The position numbers were made by a program, and so were the translations under genes. From Beroe forskalii (lineage: Eukaryota; Ctenophora; Nuda; Beroida; Beroidae): 64,000 nucleotides of DNA. Every line of letters starts with the position of its first letter. The first letter of the stretch is position 1. The stretch is taken from positions 1 to 64,000 of the forward strand of contig WFMF01000496.1 of assembly GCA_011033025.1 (NCBI GenBank), written 5' to 3'. The notes beneath the pieces are model-generated. The model was not told where the DNA came from. It saw nothing but the letters and a program-made list of their open reading frames with translations, and did not search any database. Of the stretch, positions 53,125 through 64,000 are shown in pieces.

Positions 53125-53634
53125 GCTCGGGGTTCAATACTGGGAATATATTGGGTCACACGTGCTGAGCATAAGACTTTATTAAACGTGGGTATAGTTA
53201 GATAGTTAAGCTGTGCAACAAATGAAGGCACATATAACTGCAGAACACTTTTATAAACCTCGCACAAATATCGGCAGGATCGCCAAAGTTACAATTTACA
53301 GCAAAATAATAACATCTTGATATATTAATATATAACACCATTTAATAACACCATTTAATAACACCATTTAAACGTTACAACACTACTTCATACAATCAAA
53401 TTTGAGACCTGAAGAGATCGTAGAAGTAGAACAACAAAATTGATTGTCATTAATAAAGAACCACATTGGTAGCATTTGTACTTGTACCATTGAGTCAAAA
53501 GATGATAAATAAACTATACTCATTTATTAATACCATCTGACCGTGTAACACAAGAGTCGTGCAAGTTTGTTGCATTGCTCTTAAATTAAAAACCTAAGCC
53601 AAAACACTAAAGCTCGAGGGTAAAATCGAACATA

Positions 53635-53769
53635 ACAGTGGCAGTTCGAACTGCAGTTTTATGTGCGCGGTGTAACTTTGCGCGGCGTACAGAAATGTTA
53701 TTTATATGTCTTTAAGCCGCGCAAGCTTAAGCTGCGCCCACAAAACTGCAGTTCGAACTGTTACTGTAA
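53635..53769. mobile_element. hairpin MITE P1
   Basis: Starts cagtggcagttcgaactgca and ends tgcagttcgaactgttactg; interior tttgcgcggcgtacag facing aagccgcgcaag. Confidence 0.85.
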
Positions 53770-55500
53770 CACCCTGAGAGATCTTAATAAAATTTCTATC
53801 ACTTAGATAAATTCGGCTTGTATTTTATAAGCAGTAAGTTTTCTAATATGAAGTATATAACCAATTAACCACCAGGCCATGATGGGGACGCTTAAAATGG
53901 GTGGGGTTATGTGACGTTATTATTATAGTTAAAACGGCAAGTTGATGGGATCAAATGCTAATTATATGTATCGTTCGTGTAAGCGTGGAAGGTGTTTAAA
54001 TCGTGTTCACTATATCCCCGCATCACATTGAAGGTAGAAGATATGTAAGTATAAACTGGAGCATTATTGGGTTAAATGAAAGGGAGCTTAAATGTGTGTA
54101 AAATATATCAACTCACTTGGAGAGCGAGTTATAATTTTAGTTAGACGTTACCTGGTTATATTCCAGTTAAACGTTAAAGACAACTTAAATGACATGGCAT
54201 TTAATATACTAGGACTTAAATGCTCGAAACTGTAAGTACTGACATGGCATTCATATTACAGGACCTAAGAATATGAATATTTCAATGTAGATTTATATTC
54301 TAAACCCACGAATGTCAATGGTACGCGTTTTTACGTTATCAACACACCACTTTCAGCTATGATAATGACGTCACTGTAATTTCATTATACTCGGCCAATG
54401 AATGCATCTCGAGAAATTATGAGGACGTTCAATAAACCCCGATTCATATTTCTGAAAATCTTAGCCAACATTCGCCCCAACTTTCAGACTTCATTTATTA
54501 AAATATATTAATGGTAGGATGATTATGAGCTCAAATATTTAGGTTTTCAGACATCACTTTGCAAGGGTTGATGGGGATAAACCAGTGCTGCACGAAGCAG
54601 GCCTCAGAAGGCAAACATATCCCTGAGAAATTAAAATATATTGAACGCTCTTTCTAATATTGCCCCAAATTGCAAACGACGTCCTAAGAGGTAGGTAGTT
54701 TAACTGACAGGAGAACATTTTCCATCAGAAGCTTTCGTAGAATTTGTGATAACGGCGTAACTTTTATTAACTTTAAAGTGGTGTCAGGCATGGACTGGTG
54801 TCAGAGTGCATTGTGTTGTCATGTTATGAACTGATGTTGAACAGCTGATGGTTCATATTTGACGCATTTAATTCATGATAATTATAATAATGATAATAAG
54901 TTTCAATTATCGCCAATTATTCACAACCTTTGATCAGAGGGACAATGCCATCGAATCGAACTTAAAGTTACAATTATGCTTTCGTATTGCCTGTTATCAG
55001 TAGATCAAATGGTCAAATTATGAGCATTTATCATGATTATCATAAAGATTGGGGTGGGGTATGCAGACCTTAAGACCAGCGAAATCTATTCAATGATATG
55101 CTCGTTTAGTGTCATGTGACCCGCATGAAACATCAAGTGACCCGCTTAAAACATCACGTGACTAAATCAAACCTAGATATATGGAACCCATGTGCATTTT
55201 CCAGCTAATGATCAGCATCCAGCTCCTTTGAACCATGAAACATGCGCAACATTTTCTCACAGAATTATAAACATCGCATGATTTAATATTTCCCATGATG
55301 TAAAGTTACGGCAAACACACGCGTAACAGTTACCCGTTAAAATTGACGCATTTTCACCCCAATGAGATCGGGAAAGTTACGTCATAATCAGGAGTTACAA
55401 TACTCAATCACCATTAACTCCACCCCTGCTGAACCACGTGCGAATGAAAGTAAAACAACGTCATCAACTCACTGCTTTTTGCTATAATAATGACGACATT
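53770..55500. other. non-coding stretch
   Basis: CRE remnants at about 54365 and 55465; catcacgtgac at 55153 and a ccacgtg at 55434. No exon supported. Confidence 0.35.
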
Positions 55501-55514
55501 TTAACAATTTAACC

Positions 55515-55690
55515 ACCTATTCGGGCCCCTGGGACGAGAAGGATCCTTCTGGCCTACTCACACTCCCGGTGGGAACGGGACTTTCGCCTTGGCCTGAAGC
55601 TCCCTCTCCTGGGCGCCGCCTGGGCCCTCGCAGGCCCATCCCCCATCTAGTTGTAGTAGTAGACTCCTGGTGCCCGAAGGGTTGTCCCCT
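55515..55690 (-). repeat. GC-rich repeat family G, reverse copy
   Basis: ctcctgggcgccgcctgggc + cctcgcaggcccat, the reverse complement of the core at 34905-34955. Flanks gtcccgttcccaccgggagt (minus strand) differ from the other copy. Bounded on both sides by CRE remnants. Confidence 0.65.
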
Positions 55691-55859
55691 GATGAGATTA
55701 CACAACATGGAGGTATTTATCCACATTACGACCCCGAAAAGACTCTTTATCATCATGAATGCATGTAGGATTTATATGAAAATATCACACGCCGTAGCGT
55801 TACTAATTAGCTACGTTATTCTATAATAATGACGTCATTCTCACTCGCCTATTGTGCCA

Positions 55860-58800
55860 CGTGCCCTTGAAAAGGACTCTATGAGTGCATGTGGTAATTC
55901 CACAGGCCGGTAAATACCTACTTAGGAAAACCTCTGGGTAGCCCCCCTCACGGTGGGGAAAAGGCAAATAGTTCCGCTAAAATATAGTTGTGTTTTATGG
56001 GGGGACTTTGTCGCTGCTTTATATTCTTTCATGTTGGGCGTAGTTTCTTGAGATTATAGTGGTAAGATTTGAGTTTGATGGTTTTAGCGTTAGCCCTAAT
56101 ATTTCTGAATTTAATAGTGACAGTTTAATTTTCCGTTTTGGAACAATTTAATAACAAAACAGTGTGAGCTTAAACTTTATATTTTAAAATTCAATGCCTT
56201 TGAAATAAGGCAATTATGCGAGCCTTGACAGTCAATGAAAATACTTTCCCGGTATGATGAAATGCTTCAAAAGGCTAAATTTTCGGTTTTAATGAGAGCC
56301 CGAAGAAAAATATCTGTTGGATAAGATATTGATATATTAAAATTAATATTTATTTATTTCTAAATTTCTAAATTTCCGCGGATGTATTGACAAAGGTTAC
56401 TTCAAAGCTCGTAGATTGAGATTTCGATTAAAAATCTAAATATATCCCATGAGTAATACCAGCAAACTTTAATTTATTCGCATTATTAAATTCTACGCCT
56501 TTACGGATCCATTAAAAGTTTCTATATAACATGAAGTGCAACTTCCCCACCATATAAAACGTTCATTTCGAATCGATTCTTTCGAAAAGCAATCAGTCAT
56601 GAACTAAATGCCATCAGTCGCGAACCAAACCATAGCCTAATCAAGAGGGACACGTAGCTACTATAGTTCTAACTGAACAATCTATGCGGTGTCAAACAGT
56701 CACAAACTTGTAAAATATCATTTCATTTTATTAATCAAAATTCGATTTATATAAAATATATATATCGGACATTATATGCCGGTCAAATTCATAATATAAG
56801 AACAAATTCATATATTTGAATCGTATAAAAGCTACGGCATGCACCACTTGGATTTAACAGTGGGATGAACCACTGGGAATTTTCATATAAATGTGTTTAA
56901 TGCTTGGTAACCCCCAATCCACTTTGATATTTGACTATTTGATTGATATTTCTACGTTTGTGATTTTCATTTAACGTGGATTCTTATAGGTTATCTTCCG
57001 GTTTAAATTCAACATTTGTCCCGGTAGTTGTTCGGGTATGAGCCTAGCCTGGCGAACTCGGTTGAATGTCCTTGCTGAACGGCATGTTAAACAAGGAACT
57101 AAAACTGAGAGGTTCCGTTCAGTCCGAACAGCTATTGTGTCAAATGTTGTTTTATACGAAGTGTGTTTCTCAACTCAAATCCAGGTTGATCATCATCAAT
57201 CAACGGACAAAAGAGTACCCCGAAAACATATAGTACATGCAACGAGTATATAATTGGACGAAATATTATGGAAACTAATTATTTTCTCGCCGGATTTTAT
57301 TAAAGGAAAGATTATCATACTCGTTACACCTAAACAATACCCTATCATCCACTTTAACTCCCTGCATGCTCAATGTGGTTCCCGTTTGTTCGTTGATATA
57401 TAAAGCCCTAGGGATGTTTAAACCTTGGGCTGTATAAATCTTGATTCTCATAAAATTAGATCCATCATATCAGGAGTCTGGAGTCTGAAATCTTGATTTA
57501 GGGTTCGCATATGAATTTGATAAAATATATGATAGATGAGGTAAACTTCTCTGTAATCAAATATGTTTTTCACGCTAGATTAGGTTTTTCACGCTAAATG
57601 AGGTTTTTCACACCAAACGATCTGCTTAAGTGTAATTAGATATATACGGCATATGAGTGTGTTGGGTAATTGGGTCCGGTGAAATGAAGTATAGTTGTGA
57701 CTTAATCCAGTTAAAAACCATCGGATATACCCACCCATGAATAATGTAAGTCACTATATAAAATCAGAGATATCAGTCATATGGCATGAATTATATGTTT
57801 TGTGAATAGTTTCACTTTTGATCAATAGTTTCACTTTTGGTTCTATTTTTCTTTATGGAAGGTCTTTCCATATTTCCATACAGAAAACGTTTGGCTTTTG
57901 CTTACATTTGATTCAGAAAAATATAGGAAGATTTAGGAAGGAATATAATTAACCCTTGTCTCACTAAGACTCTCACAAACTAGGCCGTTTTGGTGTTTTT
58001 CCCATTGCTTCAAAAATTGGCTCAAATGTCCCATCTTGAAATCGCACCTAACCTTAATCGCCCAAAATATAAGAACATCTTCCAAATACAGCAATCCCAA
58101 AAATTATAAAACGCGTCCCTGATCCAACGAGCACATTTGCACTTTTTTCCGAGAATAATTTCACAGAAAAACTTTATTAAAGAGCTGCTCTTCCGTTCCA
58201 ATTACAAGAAGTTCATCACTCGAGATATAACTATTCCATTTTTATTAAAAAACAAACGGCAAACATAAAGTACTATAAAAAGCGTTTATACTAATAAAAA
58301 GTTCACATAAGTACCACGCTACGCCCGATATTTTTTAATTGAATTAAAAATAAAGTATTAAATTAAAGCACTTATATAGTTATACCCCAATTATATCACT
58401 ACGTTTTCTATTATATTTTAGTGACAAACCTCTAATCTGGTAAGTGATGACTGAGCTGTGAAAATATAATAATATATATGTAAATGAAATATATATATGT
58501 TTTTTATATCATAAATAGTGGCCGTTTTTTGTCAGTGATTCACCATTTTGAGCTATGATAATGACGTCATTTTCAAGTTTATGTTGTCTTCGCGCGCGCG
58601 CGATACTTATACTCAATACATGGTACTATTTTTAAGTGGATTATTCTAGTATTGATTTTAATCTTGTTTTGGAGTTTTCGAGATTATTTCGCAGGATTTC
58701 ACTTAGTATATCGTAATATTATATTAAGTAGCTGTATAGGTGTTAATTAATGTAATACTTGCTATACTTTGACTTGAACTATTGAGTTAGATCATAATTT

Positions 58801-60570
58801 TTTGTCTAGTTAACAAATAGTGATACTTGATGGTTCTAAGATTCTACGTAAAATAAAATAATTTTTGCGGTTAATAGAAATTGATAACAATGACCACAAA
58901 TATTGCGTTTGGCCAAAATTTCAATGTGACCTTATCAACAGAAAAAAGATTCAATTACCTAATTAAATAGCGACAAATGAGGAATCAAGGGCACCCATAA
59001 TGGCCATGCTTTGTCAAACTTTACAATTTAAATCTTATATGGACCTAGAAGAATCGTCGGCTCAGCCCAACTTCAACCAAACACACATAATTTATATTAG
59101 CCCCATATAATACTAATCTCATATAACGAGCGGCCATGAACGGCACTAACAAAAGCAAACAACACTATTGAGTTACATGGTTTTCACGCACTCAACTCAA
59201 GGCTGACAAACCCTTAGTCCCTACAACTCCAACTCACGGCCCCAAACCATAGGCACTGCATCGTCAATAAAACACTACGTTATATCATGATAATGACGTC
59301 ATAAATATATCACTATTTGGCGGCTGTTTAACCTCCGATAGTCTTTGTGCTTTTGTGACAGGTATGAGATGTCAGAGAAGATGTCTAAAAGGCCATGTCT
59401 GTCTCCACAGCCCTCTCTCTTTCTCCTTGGCATTGTGATATAAGTTTCTGCACGTGGAGACTTATGTTTTGACGCCACAGCCATTTGCATTGAAATATGT
59501 TCAAAGCACACACATATATATGGACACATATGGGTCACACATATGTCCATGAATGGACCTAGAAGAATCGTCAGCTAAGGCGAACTTCAGCCAACATATG
59601 TTTGTGCACGTGGGAGTGTGGGACCATGTATATTGAAGCGCGCGCGGACAACCGATCATATATATTCAGGTCAAAATATGAAAATGTACACTACATAAAA
59701 TATGGAGCTGGTTATATGACACTTATACAACTGAATGGCGGAGGCTTGAGTTTCCCAAAGAGAGAGGCACGGATCATATCGATCGTAATATACACTCGTA
59801 GCAGACATAATGTCTAGAAAATACTGGAAATTACATTTCGAGCAACAGCCATATATTGCCATCAAACCATCATATATTTTGTCCTTTCCCGCAAATAGTA
59901 TTATACAAAAAAATATCTCTCGATCACAACACAAAACACAGAAAAGATGCGCTTAAGGCTCAGAAGATCTCGGTGCCTGGGAGCTTCCTCTAATACCACG
60001 GGGCCTGTCGGCGGTAGCCCTTTAAAAGAGAAAAGAGGAGCTTCAGATTGAACCGTAATACCTATATGTATATTTTGTAATGCCACCTCGGGGCTCAGCC
60101 TCCTGCATGGCATGCCTAGAAGTTACATAATAATGTGTTTCTTCTGATCCAACTTATATAATATTATATATTTATGTGGGAATTATTATCAGCTGAATAT
60201 ATATCGTTACTTTATATGTATCTAATATCTCCTTGAAAGATATAGAGTTCTTATAGTTTTATGTTGAGGGCAGTGGAGATAGGGTTAAATCACGCTACAT
60301 ATATCAGCACTCTTTGTCCGATCTGCTCGTACCATCTCCCAACATATTGTTTGTCGTATCCCTCTCCGTTCTGTAAGTGGGATGAAGTCACGACACGCCT
60401 CTTCCCTTCCCGTCGCCTGCCATCTGCTGTAGAAATATAGGCCCCACCTATCTTCAAGGGTGGGAAGAAGAATACGTAATATATATTTATCTGCTGATAT
60501 AAACCTATTTAAGGATTGTGTTTGTGTTTCGTTTTCATAATCCATCGCCTCCGGATCGCAAGTGTCGCTC
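55860..60570. other. long AT-rich stretch without a supported gene
   Basis: CRE remnants at about 58545-58575 and 59285-59305. The phrase ggacctagaagaatcgtc + .gct occurs at 59041 and 59553. Slightly GC-richer pieces at 57030-57250, 59960-60110 and 60340-60470 have open frames but no splice pattern or family signal. Confidence 0.35.
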
Positions 60571-60735
60571 CGTACTTGTGTCGACTATTTTATGTCTAAC
60601 TTTGCGCCTGTGTCGACTATTTTATGTCTAACTTTGAGCCTGTGTCGACTATTTTATGTCTAACTCCGTACTCGTATCGACTATTTCATGTCTTACGCAG
60701 TACTTGTGTCAATTATTTTATTTCTAACTCTTCGC
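60571..60735. repeat. 36-bp tandem repeat, about five units
   Basis: Units tgtgtcgactattttatgtc + taactttgcgcc, with variants cgtacttg and cgtactcg. The first three units are almost identical; the last two are diverged. Confidence 0.9.
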
Positions 60736-60739
60736 ATCT

Positions 60740-63285
60740 GTCGACGATTGGATTTCGCGTTTATTGTAGATCCTCCCAGAATATATTTTAATTTTAAACT
60801 CTCTCTATATAATTTAAATTAGCATATTATATATTGTTTACTGCAGCACATTCCATATGGATTAGTTAAATACTGTTGGCGATCGATCAAGACCAACGAT
60901 GCGCGTTGGAGCGTCGCATTATATTTAATCTAATTCCAGCGATATTGAATTAGGAAGCGCCTGGAATCTACCCCAAATTTGACACTGATGGGGCTCATTA
61001 TCGAGAAACAGGGGGCCATTTGAGCTCCAAAATACGACAAAAATATTTTGGGACTGTTCCTCAAAACTGTTCTAGGACTGATAGTGTATTGGGTCCCGTA
61101 CTGAAGAGCGAAATAAAGAGCGGGAAAAGGCATGAATATTCGCAACTTGTGACGCGGCTCAAGGTTCATGTTCTGAACATTTCATGAAATTTATGAATAA
61201 AAATCGAAATTTTCTTTGCACGTCTATCAAAAATCTGAAAAAGGGTATCGTCTTAAAATATTTTTCTCTTTGCAGAAAACATGGTTCAAATCTATATAAA
61301 ATTACGCTTATTCTTCAAACTTAATCCATGAATTTTCAGTCTGAAATTTTGCAACTTTAACAGACCCATATCACTATAGCAGATCCATATTAAGTCTCTC
61401 GAGCAATAGCCACCTCGATACCATTCACATTCAAATCACAATGACGTCATCATTAATTCACCATTATTATTTTTCTGCTGAATTATAGGAACATTTTAAG
61501 AGATCACATACATTCATGACATTCTGAAGAGCATAAACTGAATTTTTGGATGAATCATATAAATGTGGCGGGTCTGAAATATTCCTACAAGAGTAAGAAC
61601 AAGATGGCTGTATAAAACTGATTTTTTCACTTTTTTCACAGCTTTAGGCGTTGGATAAGCATATATTATGTTTTTACACCACTTGATGCTAAGTAGAAAG
61701 TGACAACACAGTAAGTGACAACACAGCACAAAGGGACAACACGGTACATATATTACATGATTTGACATAGTGCACGGCACAACGCGCACGGGAAATGATG
61801 GGCGGTTATTTATTTTCCAGAAACATATTAGCGGAACTTTCTTGTCATCAATTCGCCCTTTTAACGCAAGGAAATGACTCCTTTCCACTCGCCTATATCC
61901 TTCATGAAAGGTCTTTTACTGATAATAATGTGACTTGACCAACACATTTATATTGAATGTGTTCAATGCACGGTACGGCGCGCGCGGGAAATACGCAAAG
62001 TTTTGTCATCAACTTACCACGCTGAACTATGATAATGACGTCATCATTTAGCGATAATTTGATTGGTTTACACCTGTGAGAGGGTACGACTTGGAACTCT
62101 TTAAGAGAGAAGCTGCTCTTCCTAAGATTTAAGTAAAAACCTAAACCCGAACGAAAGAAAATATATATTTTTACACTTGACAAAAATATATATATTTTAT
62201 CTAAAAATATCTATTTCATCTATATTTTGCACATATTTTTTGTATATAGAAAGACATAATATCTAATGACTAACGTAGAATAAAGATAGAACTCCCCCAT
62301 AGGTAGATTGTAGATGATGTCATTATCACTGTTTCAGCTAGTAAGTTAGTGACATCCGATCGCATATTCCCTGCACATTGGACCTATGCATGGTGTTAAC
62401 GCTTATATTGATCCGAAACTGGGACGAGGTAGCTTCGAGTTTTTCAAACAACTCATTTCTGTTCGATGATTGGCGGATCATATAAGAATAGAGTTGATAG
62501 GACCTCATTAACTCACCATTTCACTGAATGATAATAACGTCATTATTGGTAGTCTAAATGTTACCTGAGGGGATATATCTGATGATATATGCCTGATAGT
62601 AAGTATATATTATCACCATGTTTTTTGGGATGCCATTTTATGTTCTTTGTGGATGATTGATGTCGGCATATTTGATTGCAATCCTCACCTTTTTCATTCA
62701 CCTTTTTCATATTCGCATTTTAGATTCCATGTTTATTGCATTTTGGATTTCGGCATTGGATAAGTTTACAACCCTAGAAGGTCTCAAGTTTTTTCAAGCA
62801 ATTATTTCAAATATTATACGCCTTTTGGATGTTTTTGATTCTCATATATCGTTCTTTGGATGCCATGCTCAGCAATCAGCATAAGATGATTTTATAACCC
62901 TAGAGAAACTAACCTTTTTCAGTCAGTTATCACTCATACTTCAAAATTTCATAAAGTATCATAAATGTTAAATTTTCAAATATTTCTGTTTATGTTTTTT
63001 CTGCTCTGATACACCTACGATACAATTTTCGAGGACTGCGTAACAACAAATTTGAAATTCTAAAGACACCGTCATCATTTTATAATTAACGAATAATTAA
63101 TTACATCATAATTACCGGGATTACCTAATAAAATTCAGCCCCCTACTCAGTAAATATAGAATTTGAGAACATTATTAATTTGTATCCTGCTTGATCATTC
63201 GTCTAGTATATTATTTGACTGGTATAAAACATATATTGACCACCCCCACCCCCACAGCATTATCACCTCACACATAGGTAACTCG
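60740..63285. other. AT-rich stretch without a supported gene
   Basis: CRE remnants at about 61438-61470, 62020-62045, 62315-62345 and 62505-62545. Also agtgacaacacag / agggacaacacgg short repeats at 61700-61745. Confidence 0.35.
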
Positions 63286-63289
63286 GTAA

Positions 63290-63415
63290 TCTGCCGATAC
63301 ACACCTAGGGCACAACCTGGGCACACCTGGGCAAACCTAGGGCACAACCTGGCACAACCTAGGGCACAAACCTAAGCAAACCTGGGCACATTTCGGGCAC
63401 AAGACACGCCTGGGC
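63290..63415. repeat. cacaacctgggcacacct minisatellite
   Basis: About nine units of 11-18 bp around acctgggca / acctagggcacaa. Strongly skewed to C/A on the plus strand. Confidence 0.85.
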
Positions 63416-64000
63416 AGTGAGCACAACCCACACATACATTAGTACATTGGAAAGTTAGGCTCGCAAACCAGAGAAATTTTGACGAGCTTTGCATTATATG
63501 ATGTCATAATCAGGGTTTATATTGGTAAACTGATGACGTCATTATCAAGGGTTAGAATGGTGAATAATATTATGTCCATTTGGTTACTTCCATTATATTA
63601 TATCGTCTATAAATTTACGTCTGTTGACCCTCGAGAGATCGTATTCTGTACCAGTTTCCAGTTTGCCAAGAACACATATTTCTGTATAGTTCTCAAAAGT
63701 AGACACAAACATTCTTATTTTTGAGATTATATTTTATATTTTCTGCGTAAAGTGAAGATTGGTTTTTAATCGCATACGAAGAACTTTTATATTCAGCTCC
63801 AATTAATATAAATATACATTTCCTTTTTTCGTGTTGCTCTGGAAACGCACGTTGTACCGTGTCATCAATTTGCCATGAAAAATATGATAATTACGTCATT
63901 ATTCTGTGTAAAAACCTTCAGAACTTTCGTATTTTCACGATAACACACACATTTCATTTTCCCGAAATTTCGTCGCTGCAGTTTGTAATATAATAAATAC
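63416..64000. other. right edge, no gene seen
   Basis: CRE pieces at about 63495-63550 (two inverted halves around a gtttatattggtaaact centre) and 63860-63900. AT-rich; otherwise nothing recognised. Confidence 0.35.

Overview
The window is nuclear DNA of a metazoan. It is AT-rich, holds spliced genes with GT...AG introns, and recognisable exons fill only a few per cent of it. The rest is short hairpin transposons (MITEs), satellites, minisatellites and large internal duplications. The gene families (ZFYVE1/DFCP1, ABLIM) are animal families. The species cannot be named; a marine invertebrate is a guess. Homopolymer-rich stretches (1-60, about 22600-23160) and single-base frame breaks in otherwise good exons suggest a long-read consensus with residual indels, so frameshifts here should be read with care.

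Layout. 1-5833 (+): the 3' half of a ZFYVE1-like gene with two FYVE zinc fingers, entering from the left edge. 6889-32148: a nested duplication in the order A (6889-9620), A' (10324-13270), B (13531-21525), B' (25303-32148). Between B and B' lie a ~355-bp satellite, a minisatellite and a dead LINE 3' end; inverted ends of a GACGCTTTTTG-rich element sit where A stops and B' starts. 32149-36089: intergenic. 36090-38734 (+): a four-LIM-domain gene of the ABLIM/UNC-115 type, ending after LIM4 without a villin headpiece. 39989-45490 (-): exons of at least one unrecognised gene with two good membrane segments. 51615-51673 (+): a candidate first coding exon behind six CACGTG boxes. 51674-64000: no gene I can support, only repeats and MITE pieces.

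Main result. Two genes carry traces of intron birth. In the LIM gene, intron 37623-37813 is a ~183-bp terminal-inverted-repeat element flanked by an exact 8-bp direct repeat (ggtctgta); splicing removes the element and one repeat copy and restores the uninterrupted LIM2 codons, which is the signature of an introner. In the ZFYVE1 gene, two separate 45-bp tandem duplications each contain AGGT at an exon edge (595-643 and 4510-4558), and the LIM gene has a similar 31-bp one (37900-37934). Duplicating AGGT creates a ready donor/acceptor pair. Other exon edges nearby are duplicated too (37383/37530, 40126/40195, 44671/45058, 45474-45730). Transposon insertion and local tandem duplication at splice sites thus appear side by side in 45 kb.

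The commonest repeat is a MITE of about 75-80 bp with ends like AATAGGCGGTT and an interior TGACGTCA palindrome, the CRE/CREB half-site pair. Dozens of whole or partial copies are scattered over the window and in places have expanded into 36-bp arrays.
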